From Agrilactobacillus fermenti (lineage in GTDB: Bacteria > Bacillota > Bacilli > Lactobacillales > Lactobacillaceae), in NCBI RefSeq assembly GCF_021030645.1, contig NZ_JACGCJ010000003.1:1-64000 (forward strand): a stretch of 64,000 nucleotides of DNA, written 5' to 3'. The translations under genes were made by a program, and so were the position numbers. Shown here piece after piece: positions 37,743-46,462 of the stretch. How positions within the stretch are numbered: the stretch's first letter is position 1; every line of letters starts with the position of its first letter. The notes below the pieces were generated by a model. That model had not been told where the DNA came from, did not search any database, and was given only the letters and a program-made list of their open reading frames with translations.

Positions 37743-38492
37743 CTAATCAATTTTCCCCCGTGTTCTAGATAAAATTAACGGTACACTTGCGTAAAGTATG
37801 AAAAAAACAATAGTTGCAAGGCAAAGACTAGGTGGAATTATTGTAGGTGTATCAAGGAGATCGCCTTTTTGCATTAGGGTACCATTGGGATTAGTTTTAA
37901 TAATCGGCGTAATTAGACGTAATGACCAGCTCCAGGGATTAAGATACCAATATGCCTTTGTAATCGTGAAAGCAGCAGCAACCAGTCCTATCAAATTCGT
38001 AATAACTGAAAGAATAGGCATGGTTAACTGTGAAATCAGAAGGGAGAGCGGGATGATGAATAATGTTGTAAGCCAGAGAATGAGCGATGTTAGTAAAACG
38101 GGACCTGTGATGATGTTTTCTGAATCATAGATGATATGCTCTAGAATTATAGTCAAAATAGCTACCAAGCTATTAGCAACAAATGAGTAGATGACTAAAG
38201 TAACGATTTTTGCGCGCCAAAAGATATTTTGCTTTAACAAATAAATATAATTGTAAGTATGTGCTTCTTTTTCTCTTTGAACAGTTTGATAGCTTAAAAT
38301 TGTTAAGCCCATTGGCAAAAAAAGTGCCGGCCACCAATTATATGTTAATGGCACAAATAAATTAGTATCAAAATACATAAATCGTGAAAATGGGATACAT
38401 AGAAGAGTAATGAGCAGTGGGAAAAACACTGGAAAGAAATGACTGAAAGATCTTTTTCCTTTGTAGTATTCAGCAATAATATAATCTATCAT
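37743..38492 (-). CDS. Lantibiotic immunity ABC permease, LanE type
   Basis: 249 residues, six helices, start IDYIIAEYYKGKRSFSHFFP as in MutE/EpiE proteins. Partner of the following permease. One base separates it from the ATPase gene. No lantibiotic precursor gene is nearby, so this is resistance or self-immunity without production. Confidence 0.75.
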   Translation of the reverse strand: MIDYIIAEYYKGKRSFSHFFPVFFPLLITLLCIPFSRFMYFDTNLFVPLTYNWWPALFLPMGLTILSYQTVQREKEAHTYNYIYLLKQNIFWRAKIVTLVIYSFVANSLVAILTIILEHIIYDSENIITGPVLLTSLILWLTTLFIIPLSLLISQLTMPILSVITNLIGLVAAAFTITKAYWYLNPWSWSLRLITPIIKTNPNGTLMQKGDLLDTPTIIPPSLCLATIVFFILYASVPLILSRTRGKID

Positions 38493-38493
38493 T

Positions 38494-39189
38494 TTAGATT
38501 GCTCCAGTGTGCTTTGAGTTTAGTGTTGTTAGGAAGAAATCTTCTAAGTTGGTATTATCTGGTAGTTTTCCCTCATATTTCAGCAGACCGCCATTTAAAA
38601 TACAGATATCATTTGTTATATGTTGGATTTCATTTAAATTATGACTAGAAATGATCACAGTGATGCCTAGGCTAGGCAGAGACTTAATTAAGTCTCTGAG
38701 TTTTTTTATGTTAAGTGGATCTAAACCATTCGTTGGTTCATCTAAAATTAGTAAATTCGGTTCACCGATAAGTGCCGAGGCAATACCTAGACGTTGTTTC
38801 ATGCCTAAAGAGAATTTGGCAACGGTCTTTCTTCCTGTGTTTTCTAAGTCTACTAAACGTAGGACCTTGTGTATTTGACTCTTTTTAAGCCCTAATAATT
38901 TTACCAGAACTAAGAGATTCTCTTCGGCTGTTAGGTTTTTGTATAGTGCCGGTGTTTCAATTAATGCGCCAATTTTTAGTTTATGGTGCGTTTCAGTGAT
39001 AAAACAGATATTTCCATTGGTTGGTTTGATACTACCTGTAAGCATTTTTAAAATGGTCGATTTTCCAGCACCGTTTGGGCCTACCAAGCCATAGATCGAA
39101 TTTTTTCTAACATTGATAGAAAGGGCAGCAACAGCAACTTGGGTACCGAATCTTTTTGTTAAATTAACCGTTTTTAGTATGAGTTCCAT
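38494..39189 (-). CDS. Lantibiotic immunity ABC ATPase, LanF type
   Basis: 231 residues, BcrA/MutF family. Walker A GPNGAGKST, signature FSLGMKQRLGIA, Walker B LLILDEPTNGLD. In place of the usual Q-loop glutamine there is Glu78 in LIETPALYKNLTAEEN, the E-loop typical of LanF immunity ATPases. AAGGAG lies about 10 bases before the ATG. Divergent from the regulator genes at 39333. Confidence 0.85.
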   Translation of the reverse strand: MELILKTVNLTKRFGTQVAVAALSINVRKNSIYGLVGPNGAGKSTILKMLTGSIKPTNGNICFITETHHKLKIGALIETPALYKNLTAEENLLVLVKLLGLKKSQIHKVLRLVDLENTGRKTVAKFSLGMKQRLGIASALIGEPNLLILDEPTNGLDPLNIKKLRDLIKSLPSLGITVIISSHNLNEIQHITNDICILNGGLLKYEGKLPDNTNLEDFFLTTLNSKHTGAI

Positions 39190-39332
39190 TTGATTTTTAC
39201 TCCTTACTTGATTATGTAGATTAATTTAACAGTGAACCATAAAGTTTTTATAAACTAAAAACCATTAATTTAGAGCTGATTTGTGGGGATGTGTTTGGTA
39301 GAATCTAATTACTAAGAAGTGGGTGTGTTTAG

Positions 39333-40019
39333 ATGACCAGGATTATTTATGTTGACGATGATATCCAAATTACGAAATTAGTGAGGCAATATTTAGAAAT
39401 GAGCGGCTACATCATAACGATTGTCCATTCGTTTCAAGAACTGGATGGCATTGATATTTCCCTTTTTGACCTAATGCTGCTAGATGTCATGTTGCCTGAT
39501 ATTAACGGTATTGATATTTGTGAACGTATCCGTGATGCCGTTTCGTACCCAATTATTTTTATAAGTGCTTTAGGCCTTGAAGAAGATATTATTCAGGGCC
39601 TAGAAAGTGGTGGTGATGATTACATTACGAAGCCGTTTAGCTTAAAACAACTTAAAGCAAAGATTGATAGTCACTTAAGAAGAGAAAACAGAAACCATGA
39701 GCTTAAGAAAAGGATTAGAACACAAAATGTTGTTTTAAATAAAGAAAAAAAACAAATTATTATTAACGATATGGTTGTCATGTTTCCAAAAAAAGAATAC
39801 TTGGTTGTAGAAAAATTGATTAGTAATATTGGAAATGTCATTAGTAAAGACCAAATTTTTGAAACTGTTTGGGGATTTAATAGTGAAAGTGATATCAGTA
39901 CAGTTATTGAACATATTAAAAAAATCAGAGCTAAATTAGCTGAGTGTGATGACGAATTTACTTATATACAAACTAAATATGGACTAGGATATATTTGGGA
40001 GCCAAAATATGAGAAATAA
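39333..40019 (+). CDS. OmpR-family response regulator, NisR/LanR-like
   Basis: 228 residues. Receiver domain with acidic pocket VDDD and phosphorylated Asp51 in LLDVMLPD; C-terminal winged helix (ISKDQIFETVWGF ... IKKIRAKL ... TKYGLGYIWE). It probably switches on the divergent LanFEG genes. Overlaps the kinase gene by 11 bases. AT-rich. Confidence 0.88.
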   Translation: MTRIIYVDDDIQITKLVRQYLEMSGYIITIVHSFQELDGIDISLFDLMLLDVMLPDINGIDICERIRDAVSYPIIFISALGLEEDIIQGLESGGDDYITKPFSLKQLKAKIDSHLRRENRNHELKKRIRTQNVVLNKEKKQIIINDMVVMFPKKEYLVVEKLISNIGNVISKDQIFETVWGFNSESDISTVIEHIKKIRAKLAECDDEFTYIQTKYGLGYIWEPKYEK

Positions 40020-41438
40020 CTATTCACTTAAACGATCATTTAGCTTGCTAGTAGTGAAAGTAGTTATTTCAACAGTATTATCAATTGCAATGGTTCTGAT
40101 TGGGTGGTTCCTGTGGTTGTCGATTTTTCCTAGAAATTATTATGATAAAATTTATGCACCGAATTTTTTAAATAATGTAAAAAAAGAAATTCCTAATCTA
40201 TTATCGACAAGAACCAGCATGTTACAGGAAAAAGATTCGAAATTTCAATATTTAATTTTAATTGATGGCAGAAAAGTGGTTAAAAGTAGCGATTTTCCAA
40301 AATCTAAAATTAGGTTAACCAAGATATCTAGCGAGACAAACTCATTTGTGGAAAATCACAAGGTATATGTTTTTGAAAAGCTTGATCAGAATCCAAGTGT
40401 CAAAGTGATGATGATTTATCCAGCTTTTTCGACTGGAAATCCATTCGTGGATTATTTGAATATATTATTTCAGTATTTTATAGTGGCAAGTCCATTTATT
40501 TTCTTTATTGTCTTCCTTAGTTTTTTTACGTCTAAGTTGTACAAAAATATTCGGTGGAAATTTAGAATCATCGAATCTCACTTGGCAAACATTGAAGCGG
40601 GTGATTTATCACAACCCTTGCCTACTTTCTTAGATAATGAATTTGGTGAATTATCTAGGCAAGTAAATCAAATGAGAATAGAATTGAAGAATTTGCTAGA
40701 CGACTCTCAACAGAAAGCAGTCGTTCAAAAACATCTATTTTCTTCAATTGCTCATGATGTTCGAACACCACTAACTGTGATCAATGCTGAAACTGAAATG
40801 CTTGAACTTTTGTCGGAAAATACAGAAATAAAAAGAACGTGTGCCGTTATTACATCGGAAGTTTCTAAAGTGGATCAATTATTAACGGAATTGCTTAAAA
40901 TGGCGCGATTAAACATGGATAGCTATACTTTGAATTGTAAGAAAGTTGATATAAACGATTTTTTACACGAAGTATTCGCAGAATTCTCAGGATTGTTTGA
41001 ATCTAAAAAATAAATATTGAAGTTGGCTATAATGACAGTCCAGTAGCTGCTTACGTTGATACAATGATGTTTACAAGAATTGTGCAAAATATTCTTAAAA
41101 ATGCTGTTGAACATGTTGATCAAGAGGGAAAGATTATATGTTCAGTCGTTGAGTTTACATCAGAAGTTGCGATTACTATTAGCAACACAGGCTCACTGTT
41201 CTCTAATGATTATTTGAAGCAAAAATTTATACCATTTCGTGTCAACAAACAACAAGATGGAAAAGAGCACTTCAGTTTGGGTCTCTATATGTCAGATTTG
41301 ATGATTAAAAAAATGAAAGGCAGAATTATTCTGAAAAATGAAAATGAGCAAGCAACTGTCAGTATTTATGTAAAAAAGGCACAGGTAGTTACTGATCCAG
41401 ACACGTTAACCTTGGAAAACAGCGGACGTAATTTTTGA
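40009..41438 (+). pseudogene. Bacteriocin-responsive histidine kinase, frameshifted
   Basis: Two membrane helices (about 13-36 and 150-173) around a 110-residue extracytoplasmic loop, HAMP-like segment, dimerisation domain with His249 in SSIAHDVRTPL. The frame stops at 41011-41013 after FESKK. Adding one base to the A6 run at 41005-41010 restores INIEVGYNDSPVAAYVDTMM and the ATP-binding domain (NILKNAVEHV, TISNTG, HFSLGLYMSD) to 41438. Repaired length about 477 residues. The final residues, from about 41384, seem to belong to a neighbouring oxidoreductase remnant. Could be a real mutation, phase variation or a base-calling error. Confidence 0.8.
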
Positions 41439-41725
41439 TACAACAGGTGTCCAGTCTTTGTTACACCAAAGTGAGGTATTTTTGAAAACAAATGGTATTT
41501 TATTTTCTTCAGCAATCAATGATTATATAGCCCAAAGGCCAGATATTCAGGTTCAGTTTTCAAATCGACCATTAGCTCCCAGTGGTTATCAACAAATACT
41601 AGAACTGATTGCCAAAAAGCAATTGCAGCCCTTTATTGACCGGATCTTGCCATATACAGAAATTCAGACAAGTCGCGACTGCCAGGAAAAAAGGCCGGGT
41701 GCTCGTTAAGTTTGCCCAGGAATAA
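41424..41725 (+). pseudogene. C-terminal remnant of a zinc-type alcohol dehydrogenase/quinone oxidoreductase
   Basis: ADVIFDTTGVQSLLHQSEVF, later QFSNRPLAPSGYQQILELIA and PFIDRILPYTEIQ match the C-terminal part of medium-chain NADP-dependent oxidoreductases. The end GRVLVKFAQE lies in another frame after a frameshift near 41690. The N-terminal two thirds are missing. It marks the right edge of the AT-rich island. Confidence 0.7.
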
Positions 41726-41799
41726 AGGTTGAGTTTTTGCATCAAACACACTCAAAACGATATAGTATAACTAAGTATAAATAGATTGAGGTTTTTGAC

Positions 41800-42534
41800 A
41801 TGGAGATTGCATTAGTTGTTTTGATCGTTTTGTTTGGGGCTTTGATGCGTACTGTTTTTGGATTTGGTGAAGCACTGGTGACCATGCCGCTTTTAGCCTT
41901 GATTAGTTTTGATTTGAAAACATCGATTGCGTTGATCGGGGCGCTGGGATTATTAGTCGCTTTACCCGCAACAATTAGGTATCGGGAACATATCAATTTT
42001 GCGGTGGTGCGGCGCCTAGTGACCGGTTCAATTTTCGGTGTACCAGTAGGCATTTTACTGATCACCTATGTGAAAACCAGTTGGATCATGCGGGGCTTAA
42101 GTATTTTCCTTGTACTTTATGGTACTTATAGTTTGATTAAAGTTTTGCGTCAGCATCAAAGTAAACCACATTTGCAAGCTGATGCTTGGGATTATTTGGC
42201 AGGGCTGATCTCAGGTATTCTCGGCAGCGCCTATAATAGTCACGGGGTGCCGATTGTGGTGTATGGCGCGCTGAAGAAATGGCCGGTTAAAGAACTACGT
42301 GGCATTTTACAGGCACATTTCTTATGCGTTGGTGTCATTGTCGTTTTCAGTCATGTGGTATCTGGCTTTTGGAGCTTGGAAGTGGTTAAAATTCTGTTGA
42401 TTTGTCTACCATTGTTAGTATTCACCATTTGGTTAGGCAATTGGTTGACTTATAAAATTAATAATCAACAAATGGTAAAGTATATTTATGGATTATTGAT
42501 TGTTTTTGGGCTCATTTTGTTTGTCCGCGCGTGA
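41800..42534 (+). CDS. TauE/SafE family membrane transporter
   Basis: 244 residues, about eight helices. FGALMRTVFGFGEALVTMPL and GLISGILGSAYNSHGVPIVV are the paired family motifs. Presumed anion (sulfite, sulfonate or organosulfur) transporter. The last 70 bases recur, about 87 percent identical, at 48712-48777. Followed by a long terminator. Confidence 0.84.
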   Translation: MEIALVVLIVLFGALMRTVFGFGEALVTMPLLALISFDLKTSIALIGALGLLVALPATIRYREHINFAVVRRLVTGSIFGVPVGILLITYVKTSWIMRGLSIFLVLYGTYSLIKVLRQHQSKPHLQADAWDYLAGLISGILGSAYNSHGVPIVVYGALKKWPVKELRGILQAHFLCVGVIVVFSHVVSGFWSLEVVKILLICLPLLVFTIWLGNWLTYKINNQQMVKYIYGLLIVFGLILFVRA

Positions 42535-42575
42535 GGTTGTTTTTGCAATTGTCAATTATGTGGGTTATTTTGGGG

Positions 42576-42629
42576 TACCAAAGAGGCTAATACTTTCGGA
42601 TCAGTCCGAAGATATTAGCCTCTTTGGTA
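42576..42629. terminator. Long bidirectional-type terminator
   Basis: TACCAAAGAGGCTAAT (42576-42591) pairs perfectly with ATTAGCCTCTTTGGTA (42614-42629), with an inner TTCGGA/TCCGAA stem. Lies between converging TauE and lacM genes. The plus-strand T-run is interrupted, so efficiency is uncertain. Confidence 0.75.
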
Positions 42630-42660
42630 GATTTTAAAATTTTTACAGTAGTCGAAAATA

Positions 42661-43617
42661 TCAAACGCCTGCGATATTGAAATCAAAGATAATATCTTGA
42701 TCACCAGGAATTCTATAAGCCGGAGCCACGTCAGCACCCCAACTATCAATTCCCCCCACACCCCGAACGGCACCTAAAATGGTAACGACGGTACGCCGAG
42801 GCAAAGGCAGATCTTCTTGATGACTGGCATTTTCTAATTCTAAAGCGGTGTATGGTAAGGCGCTAAAAGCAAAAGGTTTTTGCCCTTGACTAAATTTCAG
42901 TTGAAAGGGTATCCGATTGAGGTCACTGTTATCTTTAGTAGATTGTCGGCTGATTTGGAGCCAATGGCTGGCCATGTGAATCCCATTATCTTGAGGTACT
43001 AAATACGGCGTAACAGGCAAGCCTTGAATCTGATAAGTACCAGAAACACCGCCAGCCATGCGATCGGGATAAGTTTCACCAGATAAGCCGGCATATTTAA
43101 AGCCAGTGGCTAAAGTGGGCATGACAAATTCCAAACCAAAGCGTGGCAATTCCGGTAATTGGTGGTTACCGTGGTAGTGGGCTTGAACATGGAGCTGTCC
43201 TGTGGATCGTACAGTATAAGTGACGGTTACTTGGGTTGTTGGTACGGTCGACGTTTTGTAAGTAAAACTAATTTGGATTTCTTCAGCAAACTCTTGGGCA
43301 GTATAGCGGTTATTCGCGGGTGCCAAAGGTAAGGAGATGGGCTTTTGGTTAACTTGTAAGGCAATCTCCTTGACGACACTGAATAGTTCCGCACCCAGCC
43401 ACTGTGATGCTTTTTGAGGAAAGCCATTGCCGCGATCATTATCTGTACTAGCCCGCCAAAAAGTTGGTTTTGGTTCTCGGTACAACCATTCTTTACCGGC
43501 ATAGACCAAAGATTCCAGACCCCCACGACTGTAGTTAAAAATATAATGACAATTGGGTCCGGTTACACCCAAGGTGCCATCGCCATAAATAATCTGTAAA
43601 GGTTTAGAATTTGCCAT
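42661..43617 (-). CDS. lacM: Beta-galactosidase small subunit
   Basis: 318 residues. Contains YSRGGLESLVYAGKEWLYRE and PTFWRASTDNDRGNGF, the C-terminal fifth-domain sequence of GH2 beta-galactosidases. The ATG at 43617 gives the family start MANSKPLQIIYG and overlaps lacL by 14 bases, a classic LacLM arrangement; the longer open frame upstream lies within lacL. Forms the active heterodimer with LacL. Confidence 0.93.
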   Translation of the reverse strand: MANSKPLQIIYGDGTLGVTGPNCHYIFNYSRGGLESLVYAGKEWLYREPKPTFWRASTDNDRGNGFPQKASQWLGAELFSVVKEIALQVNQKPISLPLAPANNRYTAQEFAEEIQISFTYKTSTVPTTQVTVTYTVRSTGQLHVQAHYHGNHQLPELPRFGLEFVMPTLATGFKYAGLSGETYPDRMAGGVSGTYQIQGLPVTPYLVPQDNGIHMASHWLQISRQSTKDNSDLNRIPFQLKFSQGQKPFAFSALPYTALELENASHQEDLPLPRRTVVTILGAVRGVGGIDSWGADVAPAYRIPGDQDIIFDFNIAGV

Positions 43618-45514
43618 AATAATAACGTACCTCCTGCATAGCTGGTTTTTCAGTTCGATCGGCGAACAATAGACCATCACCAGAAAACGCATAATCTGAT
43701 GGTCGGTCATCAAAGTCACCGCCATAACGGAAAACGGTTTGACCACTGATTTCATCTTTTACCGCAATGGCTTGATCGATAAAATCCCAAATGAATCCAC
43801 CTTGGAACATCGGATATTTAGTCAATAAAATCATGTAATTTTGAAGGCCACCTACAGAATTACCCATGCTATGCATGTACTCGCAGAGAATAAAAGGCTT
43901 TGATGGGTTATTTTGCAAATAGGTCTCAATTTCATCAGGACTAGCGTACATGCGACTTTCCAAATCGGAAATACGATTTTTAAATTCAGGTCGGTGGAAG
44001 ACACCTTCATAGTGAACCAAGCGACTGGGATCTTGCTGCTTATAATAAGTTTCCATGGCAGCAATGTCTGTACCGGCATAAGATTCATTACCCAAAGACC
44101 ACCATAGAATACTAGTGTGATTCTTGAGCCATTGGTAATTGTTTTGAGCACGATCCAAAACCGCTGCTTGCCACTGAGATAGGTTGCCAGGAACATTATC
44201 TGAAGGTTCTACAACACCTAATTTTTGCCAAGTGCCATGACTTTCTAGATTATTTTCTGCCATTACATAGATGCCCTGCTGATCACAACGATCATACCAG
44301 GTCAAGTGATTGGGGTAGTGACTAGTCCGGACGGCATTGATATTGTTAGCTTTCATGATGGCTATATCCTGATCCATGTTGGCGGAGGTGATCACCCGGC
44401 CAGAAGTCGCATTCCATTCATGACGATTGACGCCTTTAATAATTAGACGTTGACCATTGAGCAGCATAACTTTATTAGAATTGATTTCAATTCGACGAAA
44501 ACCAAAGACCATGGGAATTACTTCTAGAACGTGTCCGGTGGCATCATGCAGCGTAATTTGCAGTTGATATAAATAAGGCTCATCATTGGACCACAACCGA
44601 ATTTGTTGGAAAGTTGTTTGTGCTAAAATACCAGATTGAATTTGATCCAAAGATGTGACTGTCTGCCAGAGTGACTTTCCCGTGGCATCTTTAACCGCTA
44701 CAGCAGCGGTGACACCTGCTAAAGTGCCCACAGTTTGAGCTTGTATCGTAAGTGTACCACTTTGTAAATCGGATGATGGGACAGGGCGTAGGCTAATATC
44801 TTCCAAGTGGACCTGAGGTTGTGCTAGCAAAGTCACGTCCCGGAAAATACCAAAGAAGCGAAACATATCTTGGTCTTCTAAATAGCTGGCAGTGCTGGCA
44901 TTGAATACAGCTACCGCCAAAACATTGTCATCCTTGGCTAAATAGGGCGTTAAATCGAATTCGTGAGGACTGAAACTATCTTCAGCATACCCTAGAAAAT
45001 GTCCGTTGAGCCAAAGATACATAGCAGTCTGAACCCCTTCAAAGCGGACGCGCACAGTCTGGTTCTGCCAAGCAACAGGGACGTGAAAATGCTTACGATA
45101 TTGACCGACGGGATTATCTGGCGCTTGACTAAATTGACCTTGGGCATCTTGTTTGGAAGCGGTGGTAAAAGCTGGCCGACGGAAGTGATGGCCCTCCCAG
45201 GGATATAAAGTGTTGATATAATGAAATTTGTGATAACCAGCAAATTCAATCAGCCCTGGGACTTGGATATCATCCCAATTAGAGCTGTCAAAAGTCACTT
45301 CGGCAAAATTCTGGCTGATTTGACGAGGGTCTTTGGCATAGTTAAATTGCCAATGACCATTTAGACTCTTTCGAAAACTGCTTTGTTGGGCAGCCGCTTC
45401 TTGGCTGGAGCGGTACCAGCAATGATCGCTATGAGCTGGAAGAGCATTAACACGAAAGACTTGAGGATCATCCAGCCACTTGAGATTCGGCTGGTGTTGA
45501 TTTTGTTGAGACAT
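43604..45514 (-). CDS. lacL: Beta-galactosidase large subunit (GH2)
   Basis: 636 residues. Acid/base Glu477 in WWSLGNESYAG and nucleophile Glu545 in ILCEYMHSMGN. Early RVNALPAHSDHCWY and NRHEWN are GH2 lactase signatures. Hydrolyses lactose in the cytoplasm with LacM. AAAGGAG precedes the ATG. Divergent from the AraC regulator and close to lacS. Confidence 0.95.
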   Translation of the reverse strand: MSQQNQHQPNLKWLDDPQVFRVNALPAHSDHCWYRSSQEAAAQQSSFRKSLNGHWQFNYAKDPRQISQNFAEVTFDSSNWDDIQVPGLIEFAGYHKFHYINTLYPWEGHHFRRPAFTTASKQDAQGQFSQAPDNPVGQYRKHFHVPVAWQNQTVRVRFEGVQTAMYLWLNGHFLGYAEDSFSPHEFDLTPYLAKDDNVLAVAVFNASTASYLEDQDMFRFFGIFRDVTLLAQPQVHLEDISLRPVPSSDLQSGTLTIQAQTVGTLAGVTAAVAVKDATGKSLWQTVTSLDQIQSGILAQTTFQQIRLWSNDEPYLYQLQITLHDATGHVLEVIPMVFGFRRIEINSNKVMLLNGQRLIIKGVNRHEWNATSGRVITSANMDQDIAIMKANNINAVRTSHYPNHLTWYDRCDQQGIYVMAENNLESHGTWQKLGVVEPSDNVPGNLSQWQAAVLDRAQNNYQWLKNHTSILWWSLGNESYAGTDIAAMETYYKQQDPSRLVHYEGVFHRPEFKNRISDLESRMYASPDEIETYLQNNPSKPFILCEYMHSMGNSVGGLQNYMILLTKYPMFQGGFIWDFIDQAIAVKDEISGQTVFRYGGDFDDRPSDYAFSGDGLLFADRTEKPAMQEVRYYYGKF

Positions 45515-45655
45515 TTTTGAAACTCCTTTGTAATTAAGAATCAGTCAAGCAAGTTAATTATAATTGTATAATAGTTTAGGAATCATAAATTGGCAGCGTT
45601 AACAAATGAGCTTAATCTTATTGCTGACAACATAATAGTGAATGGGGTAGTATTT

Positions 45656-46462
45656 ATGCGGATCGCTTTTAATAGACCAACTCAGGATTTTCCCTTGTAT
45701 TGCGATAGTATTGGTTATCACTGGCAGCAAGGTCCGATGATTCGGAAAAACGGTTATTATGCTTTTCATTGGTTACAGTCTGAGGTAGGGACTGGTGTCG
45801 TTGAAGTTGAAAATCAAAAGATCGTCTTAGCACCAGATCAAGGCATATTTTTGTTGAAAGGTGTACCCCACCGCTATATGTCACAAAATTCTAGGCAGAC
45901 TTGGCAAACAGCATTTTTTACTTTTGATGGGACTTTAGCGAGAAGTTTGATTACTTATTTAGGGGTCACTAAGTATCTTTACGTGCCTAAACCTTCTGCA
46001 GAGTTGCTGGCATTTCCGATGCAAAAGTTCGAGGCTTTTAATCAGCACAGTATTGCGGCAATTCTGGATCAATCTACTGAGATTTATCGCTTCGTAATGC
46101 TGTTGAAACAAAATGAAGCTTTAAAGGCTTTTAATCGGCAGAATAAAGAGATTACCATGCCAATTATTGAGTATATCAATCAGCATTATGCTCAGCATAT
46201 TACCAATCAGGCCTTAGCTGCCGTGACTCAGTACTCTATTACTTATCAGAATCGGATTTTTAAACAAATTTATCACATCACGCCATTACAATACTTAACC
46301 AATTATCGCTTGCAGAAAGCTCGTGAACTGTTGTTGGCTAAACCAGAATGGGAAGTAAAACATATCAGTTTAGCCGTGGGGTTCCAAGACACTTCTCAAT
46401 TTATTCATCAGTTCAAAAAAGTTTATCGAGTCACACCACAACAGTTTAAGAAATTTATTTAA
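45656..46462 (+). CDS. AraC family regulator of lactose genes
   Basis: 268 residues. N-terminal cupin-type sensor (PDQGIFLLKGVPHRYM) and C-terminal double helix-turn-helix ending HISLAVGFQDTSQFIHQFKK. The ATG at 45656 follows GGGGTAG; the frame is open to 45590. A TATAAT at 45567 may serve it, and an opposite TATAAT at 45562-45557 may serve lacL. Probably activates lacLM and lacS. Its last 8 bases overlap the end of lacS. Confidence 0.86.
   Translation: MRIAFNRPTQDFPLYCDSIGYHWQQGPMIRKNGYYAFHWLQSEVGTGVVEVENQKIVLAPDQGIFLLKGVPHRYMSQNSRQTWQTAFFTFDGTLARSLITYLGVTKYLYVPKPSAELLAFPMQKFEAFNQHSIAAILDQSTEIYRFVMLLKQNEALKAFNRQNKEITMPIIEYINQHYAQHITNQALAAVTQYSITYQNRIFKQIYHITPLQYLTNYRLQKARELLLAKPEWEVKHISLAVGFQDTSQFIHQFKKVYRVTPQQFKKFI

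Noticed and set aside
36949-41800. Search for a lantibiotic precursor or modification gene near the LanFEG genes
   Set aside because: No short Cys/Ser/Thr-rich peptide gene with a leader was found on either strand, and no lanB, lanC, lanM or lanT homologue.
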